This document shows positions 1-8,159 of a DNA stretch of 23,912 nucleotides, piece after piece; position 1 is the stretch's first letter; every line of letters starts with the position of its first letter. This DNA is from a virus. The stretch covers positions 1 through 23,912 of the IMG/VR virus record IMGVR_UViG_3300025769_000841. One strand, 5' to 3'. A program made the position numbers and the translations under genes. A model generated the notes under the pieces. The model was not told the DNA's origin, ran no database searches, and saw nothing but the letters and a program-made list of their open reading frames with translations.

Positions 1-100
1 GCCAAAAGTAGGAAAGAAAATGTATAAGTCCGTAAAAAAAGCCAAACAGGCTGCTAAGAAGTCTGGTAAAAAGATGGTTAGGACAAAAAAGAAGTACTAA
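1..100 (+). CDS. Lys-rich mini-protein, 5' end cut by the window
   Basis: The open frame ends at TAA 98-100 and reads back to base 2 (Pro-Lys-Val-Gly-Lys-Lys-Met...). Base 1 is G, so the true ATG probably lies two bases outside the window, giving a 33-residue protein; an internal ATG at 20 would give 26 residues. Of the 33 inferred residues 14 are Lys and 1 is Arg, with no hydrophobic segment. The stop overlaps the ATG of the next gene (TAATG). Tiny basic proteins beginning MPKVGKK are, from memory, frequent in marine phages; their role is unknown. Nucleic-acid binding is an inference from charge only. Confidence 0.55.
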   Translation, partial: PKVGKKMYKSVKKAKQAAKKSGKKMVRTKKKY

Positions 101-516
101 TGCCAAAATTCGGTAGAAGAAGTAGAGAAAGACTCAAAGGAGTAGATGCTAGACTAGTTAGCGTTCTTAATGAAGTAGTAAAATACTTTGATATTACTGT
201 TATAGAAGGACTTCGTAGTCAAGAAAGACAGAACGAACTTGTAAAACAGGGTAAGAGTAAGACTAAGTTTGGTAAACATGTACAGGGTAAAGCTGTAGAT
301 ATAGCTCCGTATCCTATAGATTGGGAATCAAGAGATGATTTTCATTATCTAGGAGGATTTGTATTGGGTATAGCTGCTAAGTTAGGCGTCAATGTTAGAT
401 GGGGAGGCGACTGGTCGTCCCCTAGTCTTGATAAAGACGTTATGGCTGGCAGAGAGCAAAGAACTACAAAAGATAATGGCTTTGATGATTTAGTACACTT
501 TGAAATACAGGACTAA
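100..516 (+). CDS. Endolysin-like peptidase, M15 / D-Ala-D-Ala carboxypeptidase fold
   Basis: The 138-residue protein carries the zinc-site pattern of the M15 family (VanY and T5-type L-alanyl-D-glutamate endopeptidases): H60 and D67 in the KHVQGKAVDI motif, and H133 in HFE near the C-terminus. The segment around residues 35-46 (EGLRSQERQNEL) matches the conserved 'G.R....Q..L' region, and WGGDW lies just before the last third. Family members cut peptide bonds in peptidoglycan, so the likely role is lysis; a virion-associated muralytic role is the alternative. There is no signal peptide, so it would need a holin for release, and holin candidates sit near 15.3-16.1 kb. It starts inside the stop of the upstream mini-gene and its own stop overlaps the next ATG at 516. 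Confidence 0.85.
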   Translation: MPKFGRRSRERLKGVDARLVSVLNEVVKYFDITVIEGLRSQERQNELVKQGKSKTKFGKHVQGKAVDIAPYPIDWESRDDFHYLGGFVLGIAAKLGVNVRWGGDWSSPSLDKDVMAGREQRTTKDNGFDDLVHFEIQD

Positions 517-1349
517 TGTATCAAATACCCGTTAACCACAAAAAGGGTAAGGTGTGGTATAGTATCTACACCAAAGAAGAAGCTAAACAATCTAATATTC
601 CATATAAGCATTGGAAAGAAGTAGATGAAGGCGAGTATGCCTTGTCTGATGATGGTATAGTAGCTTTAGTTATTTCTAAAAAAACGTATCCCCACAAAGC
701 CTCAGGTAGTGATAGTATATACTTGAGGTTTCCTTGGGGGTATCATATGTTCCAACCTAAGTATAAAAATACTAAATTAAACGCACAAGGACGTAAGACA
801 CCACATACATTAAGTGGTAAGTCACAGTTAGAAGTAAGAGCAGGTCAAGATAAGATGAAGAATCTTGCAATGGCTTATGCTCAAACAATGGATTATAATT
901 TATCAATAGATATGGCGTTGGGTTCAACAACCCCAGCAGAGAATAGAAAATGGAAACGCCACATGAAATCGGAGGTTTTTAAGTCAATGGTTAGAGAAGA
1001 GTTGCAAAAACTATTATTATCTCATGATTTGACTCCTGATAAAACAATGGAGTTATTAAATGAGACTATAGTAATGGCAAAAGAAAAGAAGGATGTTACT
1101 AATTTAATGAGAGCATCTGAAAAACTTATGGATTTACACGGTATGAACGAAAAGCAAAAGACTGTTACTACACAATCTTTAGAAGCTGTAGAAACAGCTA
1201 GGCTTATAGATGATATAAGAGAAGAAGAACGTAAGTTATTTGCTAAACAAACGGAGGTAAAAGTTGAGCCACACCAATCACAGACGCAAGAACAAGGTAA
1301 GGAAGAAACCAAATCCAAGGAAGAAGGCAGCAAAGAGATTGCTGAATAA
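516..1349 (+). CDS. Putative terminase small subunit with extra N-terminal domain
   Basis: 277 residues. Placement directly before TerL and the helical middle and C-terminal parts (about residues 105-235) suggest a DNA-recognition small terminase subunit. The stretch near residues 193-212 (LMRASEKLMDLHGMNEKQ) resembles the oligomerisation helices of small terminases, and the preceding region could hold the DNA-binding helices. The tail (residues 235-277) is rich in Glu, Gln and Lys and probably disordered. The first 95 residues look like a separate beta-rich module (GEYALSDDGIVA, IYLRFPWGYHMF) not typical of short TerS proteins, so this protein is longer than usual. It starts within the stop of the endolysin gene. 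No catalytic motif is visible; position carries much of the call. Confidence 0.55.
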   Translation: MYQIPVNHKKGKVWYSIYTKEEAKQSNIPYKHWKEVDEGEYALSDDGIVALVISKKTYPHKASGSDSIYLRFPWGYHMFQPKYKNTKLNAQGRKTPHTLSGKSQLEVRAGQDKMKNLAMAYAQTMDYNLSIDMALGSTTPAENRKWKRHMKSEVFKSMVREELQKLLLSHDLTPDKTMELLNETIVMAKEKKDVTNLMRASEKLMDLHGMNEKQKTVTTQSLEAVETARLIDDIREEERKLFAKQTEVKVEPHQSQTQEQGKEETKSKEEGSKEIAE

Positions 1350-1363
1350 GAAAAAACAGAAGT

Positions 1364-2860
1364 ATGGATTATGAAGCACAATATGAGCTACAACAGACTC
1401 TTAAAAAATTCTATGAATCTATGGGACTCTTTGGTAAGATTTGTTTCCCAACAGCACTCAAATCTGACATACCACCTTTTCACACTGAAGTATATAAGAA
1501 TTTACAGAATCCGAGGGTTCCAAGAGTATTGGTTGCTGCCCCTCGTGGTACTGCTAAGTCTACTGTTTCTTCATTAATACTACCTCTCTGGCGTGCTGCA
1601 TTCAAACCACAAGACGAAGACCTGTTTATTGTTATTATTTCCGAAAGCCAAACGCAATCGATTAACTTTTTATCAAGGATTAAATACCATCTCGAAAATT
1701 CGTCTACTTACAGAAGACTCTTCGGAGACATGGGCCCTAGCACAGCTAAAAGATGGACTGGAAATGACATCATCCTTGCAAATGGAACAAGAATAATTGC
1801 TGTTGGGACAGGACAAAGGGTTCGTGGCTTTATTGAGGGCGATACTCGTCCTAATCTTATTATTGTTGATGACTTCGAGTCTGAGCTAAACGCAGCTACA
1901 CCAGAAGCTAGAGCTAAGAATCGTAAGTGGATGACCGAAGCTGTTATCCCATCTTTATCAGATGATGGCCGTATTGTAATGATTGGCACTGTTATATCTG
2001 AAGATTGTTTCTTATATTGGGCAAAAGAGTCTCCTGCATGGAAGGTTCTTTGGTATTCTATTATAAATGAGGATGGAAATAGTATATGGGAGTCTAGGTT
2101 CCCTATGTCTAGAATAGACCAGATAAAAGCAGAGTTCGAAGGAGTAGGTAATTTAAATGGTTTCTTTCAGGAATATATGAATGAAGCACAAGCTCCAGAC
2201 AATGCACCTTTTAAACCAGAGTATATTAAATTACATCATTATTCTCATGAACGAATAAATGGGCAATCTTGCCTAGTAAGGACAATAGATGGACAAAAAG
2301 AGATTATACCGGTGGAACTCTATTCAGGCATTGACCCAGCTTCTTCACTCAATGCTCGTTCTGACTTTTTTGTTATTGCCACGATTGCTGTTGATTCTGA
2401 TGGTAACAAGTATATTGTTGATTTATTTCGGGATAAGATTAATCCAGCTATGCAGCCGGAGACTATTATCGAAACTTTTAAAAAATATAGACCTAAAAGA
2501 ATGAAAGTTGAAACAACAGGGTATCAAGAAGCATTAAGACAAGCAGTAAGAAAACAAATGTTGGAACAAAACTTATATATACCGGGTTTAGAAAAAGGCA
2601 TAAAGCCACGGAGTAAGAAATCCGAAAGATTAATATCGTTAGTTCCAATGCTTGCAAAGGGAGAGTTTCACTTTAGACCAAAAGATTTACCAGCACAGCA
2701 AGAGTTTCTTTCTTATCCAAAAGGAAAGCATGATGACATCATGGATGCTATATATTATGCACTTGATGGCCATAAACCTTGTCGTATACCTCGTAATGAT
2801 TTTGACCCAAAAGCAGAGAAAAAAAATTATACATCAGTACTTGACTGGTTGACAATGTAA
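1364..2860 (+). CDS. terL: Terminase large subunit (packaging ATPase and nuclease)
   Basis: 498 residues with both TerL domains. The ATPase half has a Walker A at residues 58-67 (AAPRGTAKST), a Walker B at 165-170 (LIIVDD) with E172 as the likely catalytic Glu, and a coupling-type motif MIGTV at 206-210. The RNase H-like nuclease half has D324 in SGIDPAS, E383 in KVETTG, and D457/D458 with D461 in KHDDIMDAIYYA. All key residues are present, so it should be an active motor. It translocates DNA into the prohead through the portal encoded next and cuts the concatemer. It starts 14 bases after the TerS-like gene with only a weak purine-rich ribosome site. Length is normal for the family. Confidence 0.96.
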   Translation: MDYEAQYELQQTLKKFYESMGLFGKICFPTALKSDIPPFHTEVYKNLQNPRVPRVLVAAPRGTAKSTVSSLILPLWRAAFKPQDEDLFIVIISESQTQSINFLSRIKYHLENSSTYRRLFGDMGPSTAKRWTGNDIILANGTRIIAVGTGQRVRGFIEGDTRPNLIIVDDFESELNAATPEARAKNRKWMTEAVIPSLSDDGRIVMIGTVISEDCFLYWAKESPAWKVLWYSIINEDGNSIWESRFPMSRIDQIKAEFEGVGNLNGFFQEYMNEAQAPDNAPFKPEYIKLHHYSHERINGQSCLVRTIDGQKEIIPVELYSGIDPASSLNARSDFFVIATIAVDSDGNKYIVDLFRDKINPAMQPETIIETFKKYRPKRMKVETTGYQEALRQAVRKQMLEQNLYIPGLEKGIKPRSKKSERLISLVPMLAKGEFHFRPKDLPAQQEFLSYPKGKHDDIMDAIYYALDGHKPCRIPRNDFDPKAEKKNYTSVLDWLTM

Positions 2861-2870
2861 TATGTATATT
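2841..2870 (+). promoter_or_regulatory. Candidate sigma70-like promoter at the terL/portal junction
   Basis: TTGACT (2841-2846) and TATATT (2865-2870) each match 5 of 6 consensus bases and are separated by 18 bases. Transcription would begin around 2877-2880, about 20 bases before the portal ATG. The -35 box lies in the last codons of terL. In AT-rich DNA such matches occur by chance, so this is a weak call. Confidence 0.3.
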
Positions 2871-2899
2871 GGATTGGACGAATACAACTTTTTGAGGTT

Positions 2900-5284
2900 A
2901 TGATAGAAGTATATAAAGAACCGGCAACGGATGAAGAATACAAGAAACTTGTTGATGAAACACACGATGTGTTCCGTATGTACTCAAATAAAAGAGACAC
3001 ATGGGCTATTCACGCACAAGAAGATAGAGAATTTAGATTAGGTAGACAATGGTCTGCTGAACAAAGAAGAGTATTAGAAGAGCGAGGCCAAGCACCAGTT
3101 GTGGTCAATCGCATACACCCCGCAGTTGAGTCTGCTAAAGCACTATTAACCTCAAAAAGACCTTCATTTCGAGTCTCTCCTCGTGAAGATAGTGATAACA
3201 AAATAGCACAAGTACTCAATGGTTTGTTAGAATATATCTGGCAAATTAGCGATGGTGACACTGCATTGAGAAATGTAGTAGATGACTATTATGTTACTGG
3301 GCTTGGTGCTCTTCTTGTATATCAAGACCCAACTAAAGATAGTGGTAAGGGTGAAGTCTGCATGAAGGACATTGACCCTCTTGATATTTATATAGACCCA
3401 AATGCTAGAGATAGATTTGGCGATGATGCAAATAGCATTATTATATCAAGAATGTATACAAGAGACCAAGCAATGAAGATGTATCCTATGTATTCTGATG
3501 CAATTCAAGCAGCTGAGTCAGACCAGTATACAGATAGACCAACTACATCTAGAGAAGACGATGGTGAGCTAATTTTTCCTGAAGATACACAAACACATAC
3601 AAGAATGGTTGGCTTTGGTGAAAGTGACGAGTATGTTCGTGGCTATGAAAGATATATGAAGGTGCAAGTCAATTTATATAGGGTGTATGAAAAATATAGT
3701 GGTAAAGAACATTTATTAGAAGAATCTACCGGAGCTTATGAAGAATATAAGCAAACTACAGTCTGGAAAATAAACGGACAAGTTGTAGAGGATGCAAGCA
3801 TTGTAGAGCAAGAATCTCAAAAATATGAAAGAGAGTATGAGTTACAATTAGAAAAGATACAATCTGAAGGAGAGTATGCTTTAGCTAGAATGGGTCAAGA
3901 ACATAGTGTTCAATATGTAGAAATGCAGCAAAAGCTTGCAGAACAAGTACAAATGGGTGAAATGGTTCCTGAAAGAATGGAACTCCAATTACAAGATTTA
4001 AGAAAACAACAAGAACAAGAAGCTGAACAAGCTCAAAATAATTTTAATGCTCAAATGGAGCAGTTGCAACCACCATCTATAGAACAAATAGATAAAGACC
4101 AGTTAATTATGGAAGGTCTTATTGATGTGGTAAAAGTCAATCAAGAAAGAATTAAAATGTGTGTAATCATTGGAGACAAGTATCTTTATGGCAGGATTCT
4201 TCCTACCGATAAATATCCTATTGTCTTGTTTATGAATCAACACACTAGAACACCTTATCCTATCGGTGATGTGCGAATGGTTAAGGGTATGCAAGAATAC
4301 ATCAACAAAACTAGAAGCCTTATAATTGCTCATGCAACAACTAGTACCAACGTAAAGATACTAGTACCATCAGGTAGTGTAGACATGAGGGAGTTTGAGC
4401 AAAAATGGGCCCAACCGGGAGTAGCCATTGAGGTCGATTTCGACCAAGGTGCCCCTCAGCCAGTGCAACCGACTCCGTTGCCTAACGAATTATACCAAAA
4501 TGAGAACACAGCGAAGAATGATATCGACCACCAGTTAGGCTTATACGAGTTAATGATGGGTAATTCTTCTGTTGCGCCGCATACCTATAAGGCAACCGTG
4601 TCTCTTGATGAGTTTGGGCAACGGAAGATACGGTCTAAATTAATGGATATTGAGGCTGGTTTAAAAAGAGCTGGAGAAGTTGCAATTCCTATGGCTCAAC
4701 AGTTGTATAAGTCAGAAAAAGTTTTTAGATTAATTAATCCTAATCAGACCATGTCTGAGTACATGATTAACAAAAGAATGGTTGATGACAAGACTGGTGA
4801 GATTAAGATTTTTAACGATATAGGGGTAGGAGCTTATGACGTTGTGGTTGTAACTGGTAGTACATTACCAACAAATAGGTACGCACAACTTGAATTATAT
4901 ATGGACGCATATAAGAATCAAATCATTGATAGACAAGAGGTATTAAAGAAGACTGAAGTATTTGATGTAGAAGGCGTCATGCAAAGGACTGATTATATTG
5001 GCAAACTAGAACAAGAAGTCCAAAAAATGCAAGAAACAATAAAAGATTTACAAGGTGACCTGCAAACAAGAGAGCGTGAAGTTTATCATGCGAAGCAGAA
5101 AGCTGAATTAGAAAAATTTAAGTCAGATTTAGACGCCCAGTCAAACAAAGCGAAAGCAGCTGGTACCGTCTTTGAAAAACGACTTAACGATGCAACTGGA
5201 CAAATAGCCAAAGAAGTCAGGGAGGCTTCGGCGGACAAGAAACAGGACACTCCTTCGTCCAGAACAAATAAGAAGGACTCCTAA
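2900..5284 (+). CDS. Portal protein, P22-like family, with coiled-coil insertion
   Basis: 794 residues, typical of the large portals of P22-like podoviruses. The N-terminal third fits the family: the segment around residues 45-85 (FRLGRQWSAEQR, VVNRIHPAVES, LLTSKRPSFRV), then DALV-type core elements such as YYVTGLGALLVYQDP and DPLDIYIDPNAR. The dodecameric ring would form the packaging channel and the tail attachment site. Two strongly heptad-like, Gln/Glu-rich coiled coils stand out: residues about 303-388, inside the domain, and about 700-773 at the C-terminus; the latter may be the barrel-like tail of long portals. GAGG at 2894-2897 is only 2 bases from the ATG, an unusually short spacing, and the start overlaps the stop of a possible 13-codon leader ORF (2862-2903). 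It follows terL, as expected. Bases 4381-4620 are distinctly GC-richer than the rest. Confidence 0.9.
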   Translation: MIEVYKEPATDEEYKKLVDETHDVFRMYSNKRDTWAIHAQEDREFRLGRQWSAEQRRVLEERGQAPVVVNRIHPAVESAKALLTSKRPSFRVSPREDSDNKIAQVLNGLLEYIWQISDGDTALRNVVDDYYVTGLGALLVYQDPTKDSGKGEVCMKDIDPLDIYIDPNARDRFGDDANSIIISRMYTRDQAMKMYPMYSDAIQAAESDQYTDRPTTSREDDGELIFPEDTQTHTRMVGFGESDEYVRGYERYMKVQVNLYRVYEKYSGKEHLLEESTGAYEEYKQTTVWKINGQVVEDASIVEQESQKYEREYELQLEKIQSEGEYALARMGQEHSVQYVEMQQKLAEQVQMGEMVPERMELQLQDLRKQQEQEAEQAQNNFNAQMEQLQPPSIEQIDKDQLIMEGLIDVVKVNQERIKMCVIIGDKYLYGRILPTDKYPIVLFMNQHTRTPYPIGDVRMVKGMQEYINKTRSLIIAHATTSTNVKILVPSGSVDMREFEQKWAQPGVAIEVDFDQGAPQPVQPTPLPNELYQNENTAKNDIDHQLGLYELMMGNSSVAPHTYKATVSLDEFGQRKIRSKLMDIEAGLKRAGEVAIPMAQQLYKSEKVFRLINPNQTMSEYMINKRMVDDKTGEIKIFNDIGVGAYDVVVVTGSTLPTNRYAQLELYMDAYKNQIIDRQEVLKKTEVFDVEGVMQRTDYIGKLEQEVQKMQETIKDLQGDLQTREREVYHAKQKAELEKFKSDLDAQSNKAKAAGTVFEKRLNDATGQIAKEVREASADKKQDTPSSRTNKKDS

Positions 5285-5303
5285 ACATACAGGATAACAA
5301 AGA

Positions 5304-6278
5304 ATGCAAGAACAAACAACAATAGACACTCCTTTAGTAGATACTCCTCCGATTGATAATCAAGAAGTAGATACTCAGGACTCTGTAGAAGAAGCTATCT
5401 TTGGTGGTAACGAACAGGACTCTATATGGGCACCCCAAGAGCCAAGACCTCTAGCGGCCCCAGATGAAAATAGTGAAACCCAAGAAACTCAACAACCAGC
5501 TGAAGAACAGCCAGTAGATAATGATACAACTCGTTATCAATATTGGCAGTCAGAAGCTGATAAGATGAAAAATACGCTTACTGAGATGCAAAAGCAAAAT
5601 GAAGAATTGAAAAATCAATTGATTGGTCAATATCAGAATCAGCAAGTACCTCAACAAGCACAGGCAGAACCAGTAGAAGAAGTTGATGAGTTTCCAAGTG
5701 CGCCTGATAAACCACAAAAACCCAGAGGTTTTAGTAGGGTAGAAGCGAATGAAGACCCAAACTCAGAATCAGCAAGATATCTTGATGACATGGAAGCTTG
5801 GAGAGACGATATGGACGAGTATAATCGTTTGTATGTAGAATACCAAGGAGCTATGTTACAAGCAGAGCGTGAAAAAATGCAAGAGGCTGAAAACAAAAGG
5901 CAAGCTGAAGTACAAGCTCAACAAGAGCGTCAAAAAGCTATGCAAGATGTTAGAAATCACATTGCTAGTAATTTTAACGTAACTGACGAAAATGTCGTAT
6001 CTGATTTTATTGAGAAGATGTCTGACCCGTCTTCAGTATCCCTTGATAATCTTTGGAAATTATATCAAATGGAAAATGGAACTTACAATGTGAATCCACA
6101 AGCTAAACCTGAGGTACCTCAACCGAGCCCTGAGTTTCAGCAAACAAAGAATGCACAGAGTATTCCATCTCCTATGGGTGTATTGAACTCTTCTAATGAA
6201 GCCACAAGGCAGACTCCAGAAGATTCAATAATTGATGACATAATAACGGACTATAATTCTAAAAACCCTTGGACTTAG
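5304..6278 (+). CDS. Putative head scaffolding protein
   Basis: 324 residues, acidic and rich in Gln, Glu, Asp and Pro. The first 75 residues look disordered. Two helical coiled-coil stretches follow, at about 75-115 (KMKNTLTEMQKQNEELKNQL) and 180-215 (QAEREKMQEAENKRQAEVQ), and the C-terminal part is again polar and flexible. This composition and the position between portal and major capsid gene are what scaffolding proteins show; they direct shell assembly and leave the prohead or are cleaved. No protease motif is visible. It starts 20 bases after the portal stop with an AGGA upstream. The call rests on position and composition, not on a conserved motif. Confidence 0.65.
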   Translation: MQEQTTIDTPLVDTPPIDNQEVDTQDSVEEAIFGGNEQDSIWAPQEPRPLAAPDENSETQETQQPAEEQPVDNDTTRYQYWQSEADKMKNTLTEMQKQNEELKNQLIGQYQNQQVPQQAQAEPVEEVDEFPSAPDKPQKPRGFSRVEANEDPNSESARYLDDMEAWRDDMDEYNRLYVEYQGAMLQAEREKMQEAENKRQAEVQAQQERQKAMQDVRNHIASNFNVTDENVVSDFIEKMSDPSSVSLDNLWKLYQMENGTYNVNPQAKPEVPQPSPEFQQTKNAQSIPSPMGVLNSSNEATRQTPEDSIIDDIITDYNSKNPWT

Positions 6279-6286
6279 GACTATAA
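6248..6286 (+). repeat. 9-bp direct repeat GGACTATAA, 30 bases apart
   Basis: GGACTATAA occurs at 6248-6256 (last codons of the scaffold gene) and again at 6278-6286 (just after it), 40-80 bases before the capsid ATG. Both copies contain a -10-like TATAA, the first extended to a perfect TATAAT at 6252-6257, but no convincing -35 box lies at the right distance. It may be a regulatory element for the most abundant gene, or chance. Confidence 0.3.
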
Positions 6287-6326
6287 GGGTAGGATTAGAG
6301 GTCATAAATAACGAAAGAGGTTACAA

Positions 6327-7664
6327 ATGAGTGCAGACGTTAATAGCACAGCCGCAGGCCAAGCGCCACAAGGACTGTCAATTAATAGTAATCGCCGACT
6401 ATTCAACTTCGGTGAAAGGGTAGCTGAATTAGCTCCCGCTCAAAGCCCATTCTTCGTCTATTTATCTAAAGTTGCTAAAAAGCCAACTGATGACCCTGTA
6501 TTCAAATTTCTTGAAGAAAGACACCAGTGGCAACGTAGAAACTTTAATTTAGGTGAAGCAGTGGCAAACGCTACTTACGCAAGTGGTGATTATATAAACG
6601 ATAGTGGTGACGACTTAGTAAAGATATATGTTAACTATGATAAGCATGGTAACATTCAATCTTCTGAGTATGCTCCTGAGTTTATTGTAAAAGGTCAAAT
6701 ATTGGCAATTGAAGATACATCAGGTACAGTAAGGAGATTTAGAGTAGATGCTACTCCTTCTGTTACATCTGGTGCTGGCACAGTAGATGTAAAGCTAAAA
6801 GCTGAATTTGCTGGTGATGCTGCATTTGCTGATGATGCAAAAGGTGCTGTCATTGGTTCAGCTTACGCTGAAGGTGGCACAGACCCTGACGGATGGCGTG
6901 ATGAGCTATACGACAGAGAAGGATATGTTCAGATTTTTAAAACTGCATGCCCAATGTTCTCTGGTACAGCTATGGCTACTCGTTACAGAGGTAAAGCTGA
7001 TGAGTATAAAAGAGTATGGCAAGGTAAGCTTATTGAGCATAAAATGGACTTAGAACAAGCAATGTTGTTTGGTGTAGGTTCTGCTCACTCCGTATCTAAC
7101 GGTGTTGAAGGTTCAGGTGCTCCTGCTAGACGCTCTTGGGGTATTATACCTTATACTGAGCAGTATGGTAAAATCTATAACATGAGCTATGCTAGCTCTG
7201 GTTATGATGCTTTCTTAGATGCAATGGAGGATTTCTTTGCACCTGAGTCTGGTAACTCTGGAAACAAGCTTGTACTTGCTTCTCGTAAGGTTATTTCTTA
7301 CTTGAACAAGTTAGGCTCTGGTTCTTTCTTGAATAACAGTATTGGTTCTTCTCAATACAGCTTAGATGTTCAGAACATTAAAGGTTCTTTTGGACATCAG
7401 GTAACAATGGTAAATACCATCTTTGGTAATCTCCATTTTATCGCTGACCCACTACTTCGTGGGCCTTGGGAAAACTACTGTGTAGCAGTAGACATGGCTA
7501 ATGTAGCTTATCGTCCACTTGCTGGTAACGGTGTTTCAAGAGATACACATATCATAACCAATGTGCAGAATAATAATGTTGATGGAAGAAAAGATATGAT
7601 TCTAACCGAAGCTGGTTTAGAAATTCAACTTCCTGAAACTCACGCTGTACTTAAATTCTCATAA
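6327..7664 (+). CDS. Major capsid protein (probable)
   Basis: 445 residues, directly downstream of the scaffold candidate, the standard place for the shell protein. The N-terminal region contains the segment FGERVAELAPAQSPFFVYLS (about residues 28-47), typical in my recollection of the large capsid proteins of marine podovirus-like phages, followed by mixed alpha/beta sequence and, near residues 210-250, an HK97-like helical stretch (YKRVWQGKLIEHKMDLEQAM). The later part (LADPLLRGPW-like FIADPLLRGPW; DMANVAYRPLAGNGV; ILTEAGLEIQLPE) also fits capsid proteins that form the subunit lattice. AGAGG at 6316-6320 with 6-base spacing gives a good ribosome site. Fold family (HK97) is inferred. Confidence 0.82.
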   Translation: MSADVNSTAAGQAPQGLSINSNRRLFNFGERVAELAPAQSPFFVYLSKVAKKPTDDPVFKFLEERHQWQRRNFNLGEAVANATYASGDYINDSGDDLVKIYVNYDKHGNIQSSEYAPEFIVKGQILAIEDTSGTVRRFRVDATPSVTSGAGTVDVKLKAEFAGDAAFADDAKGAVIGSAYAEGGTDPDGWRDELYDREGYVQIFKTACPMFSGTAMATRYRGKADEYKRVWQGKLIEHKMDLEQAMLFGVGSAHSVSNGVEGSGAPARRSWGIIPYTEQYGKIYNMSYASSGYDAFLDAMEDFFAPESGNSGNKLVLASRKVISYLNKLGSGSFLNNSIGSSQYSLDVQNIKGSFGHQVTMVNTIFGNLHFIADPLLRGPWENYCVAVDMANVAYRPLAGNGVSRDTHIITNVQNNNVDGRKDMILTEAGLEIQLPETHAVLKFS

Positions 7665-7675
7665 GGGGGTAGGTT

Positions 7676-8149
7676 ATGGCATTTGCATATAGTAAATCAG
7701 ATGGTTATATAAAAGCTTCTGAAACAGTATCAGTAGCAGCTGCTTCTGGTAGCAATGTTGATACTGCTGGAAGTTCTTTAGCCATTAAAGGTAAAGGTAT
7801 GGTATTTGCCAAGGCAGATGAATCAACTGGTGTAACTGCAAAATTGCAATACACTATGGACTCTGCTTCTATCTCAATCGGGGGTATTGGAGCTGACCCA
7901 AGTAGTAGAGCCTTAGGTTCTCAAACTTGGATTGACGCTAAAGCAACAGAGGGAGATGCTTCTTCTGGTGCAATGGCTGACGATACTCTTGAGGCTTTTA
8001 TTATTCCAAAGAAAGCAGAATATGTACGTATTCTGTACACAGCTGTTGATGGCACTTCTGCTATCGATGAAGCAACTGAAATTTGGTGTGATGGAAGCAA
8101 TTCTGGGATTGGTTTTAGCATATCTGGTATAGGGGCTGACCCCTCTTAA
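7676..8149 (+). CDS. Capsid-associated protein of unknown fold (decoration candidate)
   Basis: 157 residues, rich in Ala, Ser, Gly and beta-formers, with no membrane segment. It lies 12 bases after the capsid gene with its own strong AAGGGGG ribosome site (7663-7669, 6-base spacing) and before a strong hairpin, so it would be made at high level along with the capsid protein. This suggests a capsid decoration or stabilising protein, by position only. Two near-identical segments are present: SISIGGIGADPSS at 65-77 and FSISGIGADPS at 147-157, the second forming the extreme C-terminus. The DNA of the two copies differs, so the similarity is at protein level. I do not recognise the family. Confidence 0.7.
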   Translation: MAFAYSKSDGYIKASETVSVAAASGSNVDTAGSSLAIKGKGMVFAKADESTGVTAKLQYTMDSASISIGGIGADPSSRALGSQTWIDAKATEGDASSGAMADDTLEAFIIPKKAEYVRILYTAVDGTSAIDEATEIWCDGSNSGIGFSISGIGADPS

Positions 8150-8159
8150 CTAAACTGAC

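Noticed and set aside
1022-1381. 119-residue Ser-rich open frame on the minus strand
   Set aside because: It is antisense to the C-terminal Glu/Lys-rich part of the TerS-like gene, whose codons give Ser/Phe/Leu on the opposite strand. Low-complexity shadow.
6232-6257. Promoter with TTGATG and a perfect TATAAT before the capsid gene
   Set aside because: The spacing is 14 bases, too short for a normal sigma70 promoter, and both boxes lie in the scaffold coding sequence.
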